Assembly: GCA_032158295.1 (NCBI GenBank)
Contig: CM063255.1
Location: 4,307,501-4,371,500 of the forward strand
Direction: 5' to 3'
Length of the DNA: 64,000 bases
From: Pycnopodia helianthoides
Taxonomy: Eukaryota > Echinodermata > Asteroidea > Forcipulatida > Asteriidae
Part shown: positions 55,659 through 64,000 of the stretch, one piece after another
How the letters are laid out: each line of letters begins with the position of its first letter
How positions within the stretch are numbered: the first letter of the stretch is position 1
The notes under the pieces: model-generated
Databases searched by the model: none
What the model saw: the letters and a program-made list of their open reading frames with translations, nothing else
Told to the model about the DNA's origin: nothing
Program-made: the position numbers and the translations under genes

Positions 55659-56053
55659 TTAAAGGGAGGGTTATACTTTTGGTAATTGTCAAAGACTAGT
55701 AATTCTCACTTGGTGTATCTCGTCGTATGCATAAAATAACACACCTGTGGAAAATTTGGGCTTGTTGGTCATCAAAGTTGCTAGAAAATAATGAAAGAAT
55801 AAAACACCCTCGTTGCATAGAATTGTGTGCTTTCAGATGCGTGAAAAAAGACTTCATGCCTGAAGCCTTTCTCATTTCTCAGATTCAAATATTTTAGTGA
55901 GAAATTACCTCTTTCTCAAAAACTACATTACTTCAGAGGGAGTTGTTTCTCACAATGGTTTATACTATCAGCAGCTCTCAGGTGCTCCTTACCAAGTAAG
56001 TTTTTTGGTAATGTATTTCTTTAGTAATTACCAAAAGTATCCACTGCCTTTAA
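55659..56053 (-). mobile_element. Family C TTAA element, nested
   Basis: TTAAAGGGAGGGTTATACTT to AAGTATCCACTGCCTTTAA. Its right TTAA is shared with the next element. Confidence 0.8.
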
Positions 56054-56431
56054 AGGAACATTACAGAATTGGTAATTGTAAAATATACTTTTGATCACAG
56101 ATTTACATAAAACTTACACGGTCTAATGATGATGATAGTAGAAAACATCCCTAGAAATATTTCTGGCTGAAATGCCATATTTGATGAGAAATAAATCAAA
56201 CTAATTTCCGATTGGAGTTTATCGCTCATGAGCGTTTTATTCATGCATTGTATAACACATGCAAATTTGTAATCGGTTTTTCACTATTTTCTCGTGACCC
56301 AGATGGCCGATCGATCTCAATCTTCTACAGGTTTGTCAGTTTATGTATATGGTGGATTACATGTATATAAAGTGCTTACACTGCCAGCAACTGTTTTGTT
56401 AGCAAAAAACAATTCTGTAATGTTCCTTTAA
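56050..56431 (-). mobile_element. Family A TTAA element, nested
   Basis: 382 bp, several small deletions. Shares TTAA with the preceding family C copy. Confidence 0.9.
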
Positions 56432-56935
56432 ATGAGATTACCGGGGTTTAGCATGCTGAGTGTTCATTCTTCCCAGAAAAATTGCATTGAGTGTGAAACG
56501 AACATGGGGTGACGGTGGGGTTGAAACTACCCAGGAATTACCTGGGATTAGAGTCCCTGGGAATTAGCTCTGTAATGTGAAAAGGGGTATTGACTGAGGA
56601 AGGATCGTAATGTCCTAGTGGAGGTAAAGTTTTTAAAGTACATTCGAATCGGCACAAATCTGATATCCTTTGCAGGAAATTAGTCAGTGACCTAATTTAG
56701 CTTGAGAGTATTTGTCTATAAGTCCATGCGTAATTAACTTTAAAAGGAAGAAGGATTCCATCCATGCCCTGAAAAGTTGGGGGAAATTAGCCCCAAATAT
56801 TTCCTGTGTGAGACAAGTGCAAACTGTGGACTCAACGAGGCATTTGGTTGTGGATGCGAGGGATATGTCACGTTCCTGGAACGGCACGTCACCTCTGTAG
56901 CGTTCCACTTGAACTTGCTTTGAAGGAGGCGGCCA

Positions 56936-57597
56936 GGGCTGTTTGGAGGAGAGGGCTGTTTGGAGGAGAGGGCTGTTTGGAGGGGAGGGCTGTTTGGAGG
57001 AGAGGGCCGTTTGGAGGAGAGGGCTGTTTGGAGGGGGAGGGCTGTTTGGAGGAGAGGGCTGTTTGGAGGAGAGGGCTGTTTGGAGGAGAGGGCTGTTTGG
57101 AGGAGAGGGCCGTTTGGAGGAGAGGGCTGTTTGGAGGAGAGGGCTGTTTGGAGGGGAAGGCTGTTTGGAGGAGAGGGCTGTTAGGAGGGGAAGGCTGTTT
57201 GGAGGAGAGGGCTGTTAGGAGGGGAAGGCTGTTTGGAGGAGAGGGCTGTTAGGAGGGGAAGGCTGTTTGGAGGAGAGGGCTGTTAGGAGGGGAAGGCTGT
57301 TTGGAGGGGAGGGCTGTTTGGAGGAGAGGGCCGTTTGGAGGAGAGGGCTGTTTGGAGGGGAGGGCTGTTTGGAGGAGAGGGCCGTTTGGAGGAGAGGGCC
57401 GTTTGGAGGAGAGGGCCGTTTGGAGGAGAGGGCCGTTTGGAGGAGAGGGCCGTTTGGAGGAGAGGGCCGTTTGGAGGCGAGGGCCGTTTGGAGGCGAGGG
57501 CCGTTTGGAGGAGAGGGCTGTTTGGAGGAGAGGGCTGTTTGGAGGGAAGGGCCATTTGGAGGAGAGGGCCATTTGGAGGAGAGGGCTGTTTTGAGAG
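56936..57597. repeat. 17-bp G-rich minisatellite, about 39 units
   Basis: Unit GAGGGCTGTTTGGAGGA with GCTGTT/GCCGTT and GGAGGAGAG/GGAGGGGAG variants. Between about 57150 and 57300 a 34-bp two-unit pattern (GGCTGTTTGGAGGAGAG, then GGCTGTTAGGAGGGGAA) repeats about four times, showing higher-order expansion. Many overlapping open frames on both strands arise because 51 bp (three units) is in frame; none is a credible gene. The G-rich strand could form quadruplexes. Confidence 0.95.
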
Positions 57598-58158
57598 GGC
57601 TGGAGGCGGTTGGGGTGAGGGGAGTGATATGATGACGTTCATCTATAAAACACTTGCCGTATTTGTTCGAGAACAAAACAGGGTTCTGAGTATAATCTGA
57701 ATAAAAGATAGCATTGAGTCTGAGATTGGAATTTGTGATAAGATTCCTTGGGTTTGGCGGAATATTATCAGGGTTTAAAAAATCTGGTTAATTAATTGAT
57801 CAATTTATATGTGGTGTAATTTTCTTTTGTTAACAAGTTGGTAATCTAGGGTGGAGAGAGGATTAGCTCAATGTACATTGCTTCTTAAATCTTGAGTGAG
57901 TTATTTGAGGGGGCTGCTGTTGGCGGGGCATTGATTGGAATTCGTGATAACTGAATCTGTAAACAAAAATGGTATGGAGGTGGGGAAGGGGGGAGGGTGT
58001 TGTTCGTAGAGAGGGGCTTTGGGTGTTGTTGGGCCCAGACTGAGAGGGTCTTTTACCTTGGACCAAGACTGTATTTCTAGTGAGTGAGCCCTATGAAAAT
58101 ATCAGTGGACTTGTGTGAGGCAAGGCTTAGGTTAGCTGGATGCTTAAAGAATCACTTC

Positions 58159-58680
58159 AATTCGAAGTGTACCTTTGGCTTTTGGGATCGTTTGATTGTT
58201 TTAATCCTATATAAATGTAGATATACAATAAAACTAACCTGTGAAAATTTCAGTTCGAAAGGTCTAACGTTTTTTTTTTTTAAATCGCTGAAAATCTGGA
58301 GCGGTTATGTCCACGCAAGATGAATAATCTGTAATTGGAATACAAAATATGAGAATATTTTTGTGCCCAAAACGTTTTGCACCTTTGGCTTTTTGGAACC
58401 GTTTGATTGTTTCAATCCTAATATAAATGTAGATATATTCAATAAAACTAACCTGTGAAAATTTCAGTTCGAAAGGTAGTAGCGTTTTTGGGGGGAAATC
58501 ACTGAAAATCTGGAGCGGTTATGTCCACGCAAGATGAATAATCTGTAATTGGAATACAAAATATGAGAATATTTTTGTGCCCAAAACGTTCCTCAGATTG
58601 AAATGTTTTTGAAGATCTCTCTTTCTCTAAAAACACATTCTTTTGAAGGGAATTGTTTACTCTGACAACGTCTGCTCTTG
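58159..58680 (+). mobile_element. Family D element with an internal tandem duplication
   Basis: The stretch from GTACCTTTGGCTTTTGGGAT to TTTTTGTGCCCAAAACGTT (58169-58376) is repeated directly from 58380. The second copy continues to the usual family D right half. Confidence 0.75.
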
Positions 58681-58756
58681 TTTTATTTTTACTGCCGTTG
58701 CGCTAGCTGAGAGTCTTTCCTTTTTGTCCCTTTCTTTCTTTCAGTTTATTTCCTGC

Positions 58757-59070
58757 GTAGTCTTGGTTCCAAGGCGCTCCAGTTGTGGAGTCACGAACAC
58801 ATATAGTCACGAAAAAACCTAATGGCTCTCTAAACCGCTATCACCCCCACGAACAACTCGCCACCAGAGGGCGCTATCATTCCTGTAACCGCTATCACAC
58901 CACGAACCGATATCACAGGAGTGGTTTATGATAGCGATTTGTGGTGTGATAGCGGTTTACAGGAACGATAGCGCCCTCTAGTGGCGAGTGGGTATTGGGG
59001 TGATAGCGGTTTCGATAGCGGTTAGGTTTTCGTGACAACATAACTTGGAGCGTCTTGGAACCAAGACTAC
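58757..59070. mobile_element. Fold-back element with 7-bp target duplication
   Basis: 314 bp, ends GTAGTCTTGGTTCCAAG and CTTGGAACCAAGACTAC, perfectly inverted, flanked by TTCCTGC direct repeats (58750-58756, 59071-59077). The arms (about 150 bp) continue as GATAGCGG/CCGCTATC-rich sequence containing GAGGGCGCTATC and its complement. No coding. Confidence 0.9.
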
Positions 59071-59149
59071 TTCCTGCCCTGCCTCTCTCCCCCTTCCCCT
59101 TTCATCCACCTCCTCCCCTTTCACTGTGGTAGGATGGCCCTGTGAAAGT

Positions 59150-59345
59150 GCTGGTGACCTGTTCAATCTTGCCACTCACTGGCCATTTGTTGTAACTTTT
59201 TATATATTTTTTTTTACACCATGTAGTTTATTGTACTATTCTTGTTTTTTTGCATCATTATCCTTTTATTACCTTTTATTACCTTGTATTTTTGCTTGTT
59301 GTGGGTGATGCGCCAGTGAACAAGTTTAATGCAATAAATAAATAG
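59150..59345 (+). mobile_element. Possible LINE or SINE tail
   Basis: A T-rich stretch, then GTGATGCGCCAGTGAACAAG and TTTAATGCAATAAATAAATA: a polyadenylation signal followed by short AATA repeats, as at the 3' end of CR1/RTE-like elements. No protein remnant seen. Confidence 0.35.
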
Positions 59346-59780
59346 ATAAATAAATCAAGTGAATAGAATAAATAAAACTGCTGGTTGTTTTCCTTGTAGG
59401 GCCTCTAATGAAGTAAATGTTTATCAAATAATACATCTGCCCACTGATACCGTATTGTCTCTTTTTGCGCCATAAAATTGCCGATACCACAAGTCGTAAA
59501 AAGGATAAGTGGAACAAGTAGCACTAATCTGTGCGTTTGTCCCTTGTAAGTTTTTTCTATCTGGGCGGTTATGACATTAGTGTATGATTGCAAAGAGGGG
59601 GTCCACAGGTGCTATCATAAAGGTGTCAAAAAGCCGAATAGAGTAGCTGGTTTATCAGATTATTGACCCCTCCTCTTTAATTAATTGCCATCCATGTTCA
59701 GAAGTAGCTGTGGTACGTCATTTAAAGGTAATGTGGTTCTTTGCAAGGAGTAATGTATTAAAAACTTAAAGGGCTTTACT

Positions 59781-60177
59781 GAAAGGAACATTACAGAATT
59801 GGTGAGAAAAAAACTTGTAAAATATACTTTTTGATCACAGATTTACAGATTTTTACATTTACACGGTCTAATGATGATGATAGTAGAAAACATCCCTTGA
59901 AATATTTCTGTCTGAAATGCCGTATTTGATGAGAAATGAATAAACTAATTTTCCAATTGGAGTCTATCGCTCAGTGAGCGCTTTATTCATTTGTTGAATC
60001 TATATGATTTCATGCAAATGTGTAATCGGTTTTTCACTATTTTCTCGTGACCCAGATGGCCGATCGATCTCAAACTTCTACAGGTTTGTCAGTTTATGTA
60101 TATGGTGGATTACATAAAGTGCGTACACTGCCAGCAACTGTTTTGTTAGCAAAAACCAATTCTGTAATGTCCTTTAA
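59781..60177 (-). mobile_element. Family A element
   Basis: 397 bp. Left end GAAAGGAACATTACAG without TTAA, right end CCTTTAA intact. Confidence 0.9.
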
Positions 60178-60571
60178 AAAAAAAAAAAAAAAGTGAAAAA
60201 ACGAAATCACAAACTGACACGGTCTAATGATGATGATGATTGTTATCCGAATAGAGTCCAATAGTCCAAAAGCATGAATGGGTACACAAAGGTGAAATTC
60301 CACGGCCACAGTTTCAAAGCTTTATGAGCTTTACTTTAAAAAAAAAACAATAAATGCATTGAAATTTTTTGCATGAAACTTTAAAAGAAAATTCATGAAC
60401 TGACACACATGTTTCTTTTACCATTGTAACCCAAATAGAGTAGCTGTTTGATCAGATTATTGACCCCCTTTAATTTAATTTATTGCCATCCATGTTAAGA
60501 AATAGTTGTAGAAAATGTACGATGTCACCTCCATGGTTAAAGGTACTTGCTGTGGTTCTTTGCAGGATTTA

Positions 60572-60592
60572 CCCCCCCCCCCCCCCCCCCCC
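60572..60592 (+). repeat. 21-C homopolymer
   Basis: Uninterrupted C21 followed by A6. Confidence 0.95.
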
Positions 60593-60799
60593 AAAAAAGT
60601 CCAAAAGCGTGATTTCAAACAGGGGGAATGGGCGTGCAAAGGTGAAACTTTTTGGCCAGTGTTTCTAAGCTTCGGGAGCTTTACTTTTGGTAATTAACGA
60701 TAACTTTGCATTGAAACCTTTGAATGAAGGTGAGAACAAAATGTTTTTTTTAATGAATTGACACATGGACACCGCTGTTGGCTTTCGGGGGGGGGGGGG

Positions 60800-61615
60800 G
60801 ATGCTTGATGTGTGGGCTGTCATGGTAATTTCCCAGTCTTCGGCCACCTACAATCCTGACCAAATGGTCCAGGCATTTGACGAAAAACATACCCGCCCAT
60901 CCCCCTCCCTTTTTTCAATGCTGTTACCTTTTAAAGCTTTAGCGCTACCCCGCAATGAGAGCTGTCCAGGGGGATTGGGGCCATTTTGTGCTGGGTTTGA
61001 AATCTTCAAAAAAGGAAGCATTTACTGGCAGTTTGATACTTTTGCCAAACAATTTTTGTACGATTAAAACAAAAGTTTTATCCCTGCGAAAATGGAGGAT
61101 GTGGCAACGTCCGACCTTTCCTTTAACGACTTCGTCACTACGGCTGCAACACCCCAAATAAAGCCTTGGTTATCTCTTATCAGGGGTCATTTTATAGCAC
61201 CTTCCTGATCCTAAAGATGATTTGGGCTGCTTTGGTTGACTTATTCGGCCCATTAGGGTGTGTAATTTTGTGTAAGGTGGCCGTTAAAACGGCATTTTGT
61301 CTCCAGGGAGGACTTGTTTTCACAGCAAACAGGGGGAACAGTTTGAGCAAATTAAGCTTGTGGGGAAGATAAGATAGGGCTGTAGGTATAACAGTGTGGC
61401 AGTCGGAGAACTCCAGTAAAAGAGTGACACAGTGAACTGTAGGATTTTACCTTTGTGTTGTAGAACTTTTGAAGAGGCCTGTGATCTTCCGAGATTCTTG
61501 AATTCTCTTGTGTTTGCTTTTAAGCTAGGGGTCGTAAACAAAAATTGTTTCAGCGTAACGCTGATTTATATGCAAAATTACCAATAAAAATACATATAAT
61601 GGATGTTTCTCTGTT
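60800..61615. other. Gene-free stretch
   Basis: No gene or known repeat recognised. Confidence 0.45.
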
Positions 61616-61629
61616 CGTATAGTTTTGGG

Positions 61630-62040
61630 TTGAACAAAGAAAAATTAACTAGAGCGGGACTTGAACCTGCGACCTCTGGTTTAACGTGCCGGCGCTCTAC
61701 CAACTGAGCTAGATAGCCCTATATTGGCGGTCTCCCTATTTTGTCAATATCTTTGTTCGGGGGTGCCAGTCAGAAGCCATTAACTGTTAACTGCCGTGTA
61801 GCCAGGGATCACACCCAAGTTTACGATACAACAACCTGGGAAGAGGCAGCCAAAGGATCACTTTTTAAGGGGATGCTACTTTTGTATTGCTTTCTGACTG
61901 GCACTCCTGAACAAAGATTTTTAACAAAAAAGGGAGACGACCAACATAGGGCTATAGATAGCTCAGTTGGAAGAGTGCTGGCGCTTGAATCGGGAGGTCG
62001 CAGGTTCAAGTCCTGCTCTAGTCACTTTTTCTTTTTCACA
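61630..62040. mobile_element. Inverted tRNA-like dimer, compact copy
   Basis: Minus arm 61648-61720 and plus arm 61950-62023, each with TAGCTCAGTTGG and GGTTCAAGTCC. The spacer contains inverted ATTTTGTCAATATCTTTGTT/AACAAAGATTTTTAAC and GGTGCCAGTCAGAAGC/TTTCTGACTGGCACTCC. Total arms about 170 bp around a short centre. Confidence 0.85.
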
Positions 62041-62116
62041 AATCTTTACAAAATTTACCCAGGCAGTATCCATTGTGTTTTATTATTTGATATTTGAAAT
62101 GCAAAGTCACATCCAA

Positions 62117-62445
62117 TGGTGGAGGGATGCGCGGTGGGGGGGGGGGGGGGGGGGGTAAGTAGACTAGTAAAATCTTTAAACCAAGTGGAAATAGAGTTCA
62201 GATGGATTGTGTATTTTCTTATAGCATACATGTTACTTTTTTATGGACATAGTGAACACCAACCATTATGTTTGTTGGTGGAGGGGTGTGCTTGCGGGGG
62301 GGGGGGGGGGGGGGGGGGGTTAACACCCTGGAGTTTAATTTTCAAACCAAGTGGAGATAGAGTTCATATGGATTGTGTCCTTTCTTATAGCATACATGTT
62401 ACTTTTGTTATGGACATAGTGAACACCAACCCATTATGTTTGTTG
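62117..62445. repeat. Tandem duplication, ~165-bp unit, each with a G tract
   Basis: Two units, 62117-62274 and 62275-62445, each GGTGGAGGG.TG, G tract (20 at 62136-62155; 24 at 62296-62319), AAACCAAGTGGA.ATAGAGTT, TTCTTATAGCATACATGTTA and ATAGTGAACACCAACC. Confidence 0.9.
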
Positions 62446-62449
62446 TTTT

Positions 62450-63630
62450 CTCTACCAGTATGTCTCAATTACAATGTAAAAGAGAAGTCTAAACTGATCG
62501 GACTAACTCCTGAATTGCACTGTTTGTTTGTAACAAACAATCGCACAAAGTAAAGACCAACTCAGCTACCTGATCGATTACGCTGTTTTCTCTATTGTTG
62601 GGGGGTGGTGTACACCCGCTGGTTTTTTTTAAACAGCCATAAAACATGAACACTCTATAGAGGTCTGTATTGTTCCCTTTTGTATGGAGAAATCTCTTAA
62701 TGCCAAGGGTACTACCAGCCATTGTGACAGTTAGTGTCACAGAGAAGCGTCGATTACAGGTGGCTTCTGGGTTTGGTAGTTATCGTCATCTTGCCCGCAG
62801 TGGGACTGTTTGATTTGGGGTTTTTCACTGTTGGGTGTCTAGAGAGAGGGTGGTAAACTATTTGGTCCTCTTTTGTGTGGAGGACTCTTTGAGGGTGGCT
62901 TACAAATCTGTAGTGTTTGTGTTTGTAAGTTTAGTGACCAAGGTGGACAATTGAGAAAGGAAAACATATTAATGATAGACCACATGACACTGCTGCAGCC
63001 TGGGCTACTTCTTAATAATAGATGATGGTCTGGGTGTATGGGTGAACTGGGTTGAATAACCGTAGGGTCAAGAGGGTATAGGGATAAGGTGATGCCACAA
63101 GCCCAGGGAAGGCCCCCGGAAGTTGTTTTACCACCCCCCCCCCCACGTTTACCCCCCACGGCGCACTTTCAAACTATCCCCGCTTGGTAGTCCCTGGGTC
63201 CTTATTCCAGGGGGTTCTTCATTTCGCTGTCCACCACGTAAGCAGGGGTAGGCAAAACACGCTTTCGGTTCCCACAAGCAGTTATTTCCTGGGAGGGGGG
63301 GGGGAGGGGGGAATAAACAAATCAACAAGACTTCGCCAGGAAGCTCACACACACACGCACACACAAAATTGGTTACTTTTAAAAACTGGACAATTGCAGA
63401 CTACGACAAATGGACAAAATTACACCTCTATCAACCAACCACTCAATTCAAAATACTAGATGAGAATTAAAAAAAAGAAAAGAAAAGTAAACTACAGAGG
63501 CCTAACGTAGGGCCTACATATCTTTAAAAAAAAAAATTATTGGTCAGAGATCGTTAAAATTTATCCTTTTTTTTTTCCTACAAAAAGAGAGGAGGCGGAT
63601 TTTCAAAAGGAAGTGTGCAGGGACTCAATA
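62450..63630. other. Gene-free stretch
   Basis: C run near 63134, G run near 63295, CA repeat at 63347-63365. Short open frames have no recognised domain. Confidence 0.45.
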
Positions 63631-63634
63631 TGTT

Positions 63635-63700
63635 TTTTTATTTATTTATTTATTTGGCCCTAACGGGGGCCAGCCACCAAACCAGGTCAATTGTCATTAT
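63635..63700 (-). mobile_element. Retroelement tail with TTTA repeats
   Basis: On the minus strand, GGCCCCCGTTAGGGCCAAAT followed by AAATA repeats: a hairpin plus short tandem tail, typical of LINE or SINE 3' ends. The body would extend rightwards to the window edge. Confidence 0.45.
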
Positions 63701-64000
63701 ATATACTACGCAAGACTGACTCCCCACATTAAATGGGTTCCCTAACTTAAAATGCAGGTAGTTAACTGCCTTTGCAGAGCTTTAAACTAACAGTGATGTA
63801 GAATAGGCCATAATAACGGCCTAGGAATGACGCCCTTTTTTTTCAGAAGGCGTTTTTAATGGGGCTTAACAATTGAAGAGCTGTTTTTAAAAAAACAAAT
63901 TACACTTTGCAGGTATAGTGATGTAGAATAGAGAGGTATGATAGAATAGCTATAGGAAGCAATGGACTAGCCGGCTAGACCACTTGAAGACAATAACTAG

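Larger units (their letters stand above)
55527..56590. mobile_element. Element with CCCCTTTTACAC ends, hosting two nested elements
   Basis: Left GGCCCCTTTTACACTCAGCA and right, inverted, GTAATGTGAAAAGGGG. Inner matching parts include CCTGGGAA blocks on both sides. Interrupted at TTAA by family C (55659-56053) and family A (56050-56431). Confidence 0.65.
59626..60780. repeat. Tandem duplication of ~390 bp, first copy filled
   Basis: AATAGAGTAGCTG, ATCAGATTATTGACCCC, GCCATCCATGTT, GGTTCTTTGCA, GTCCAAAAGC, CAAAGGTGAAA and GAGCTTTACTTT occur in order twice: 59635-60335 (split by family A at 59781-60177) and 60428-60690. Confidence 0.75.

Noticed and set aside
56848..57700. Many overlapping open frames (FGGEGCLEERAVWRR-type and PSPPNGPLLQTALSS-type)
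   Set aside because: Translations of the 17-bp minisatellite in all frames.

Overview
This is animal nuclear DNA. Coding exons are small and separated by kilobases, introns follow GT..AG with phase-1 boundaries, CRE, TATA and polyadenylation signals are present, and roughly half the window is short non-autonomous repeats. The repeat types (an element ending GGCCCAATTTCATAG, many TTAAAGG-ended miniature elements, long pure G tracts) and the metazoan extracellular domains suggest a marine deuterostome. An echinoderm, probably a sea star, is my best guess. That is an inference from general resemblance, not a search.

Gene content is thin. (1) 4522-5556 (-): a class A GPCR with all seven helices in one exon. 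It is closest in character to adenosine receptors but lacks their ligand-binding residues. (2) 9799-9881 (-): an intact tRNA-Leu(CAG) with a Pol III terminator. (3) 15785-21047 (+): a five-exon gene for a type II membrane protein with a short cytoplasmic tail, one LDL-receptor class A domain and a C-terminal thyroglobulin type-1 domain. It is outlined in part like the p41 form of the MHC class II invariant chain (CD74). (4) 37880-37949 (+): a first coding exon encoding a SNAG repressor motif (MPKSFLIKH), as in Snail/Scratch/Gfi1/Ovo zinc-finger factors. It has a good splice donor and an upstream CRE and TATA-like box; its zinc-finger exons were not found. Two weaker coding candidates are a CpG-rich promoter plus signal-anchor ORF (27640-28243) and a CpG-rich exon-like ORF (53958-54092).

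The rest is repeats. Thirteen copies of a ~390-bp TTAA-flanked element (family A) and copies of three related families (B, C, D) recur throughout. They often sit back to back sharing one TTAA, or nested in an older ~185-bp element (family E). The families share an internal core despite different ends. Other elements include fold-back elements (936-1308, 11211-11335, 14532-14829, 15461-15590, 19575-19834, 22102-22319, 44938-45097, 52839-53170, 58757-59070), inverted dimers of a tRNA-like sequence (3215-3405, 20118-20346, 42355-43694, 61630-62040), SINE and LINE tails, minisatellites (85-159, 12868-13141, 40093-40497, 56936-57597), a very long GTT tract (28743-29140), G/C homopolymers up to 24 bases, and several local duplications.

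No operon-like or pathway grouping is visible; the four genes look unrelated. The most useful points are the CD74-like gene with its two introns that share homologous sequence (one copy filled, one empty), the SNAG exon, the altered adenosine-like receptor and the shared core of the TTAA elements. Boundaries were read by eye, so repeat ends may be off by a few bases.
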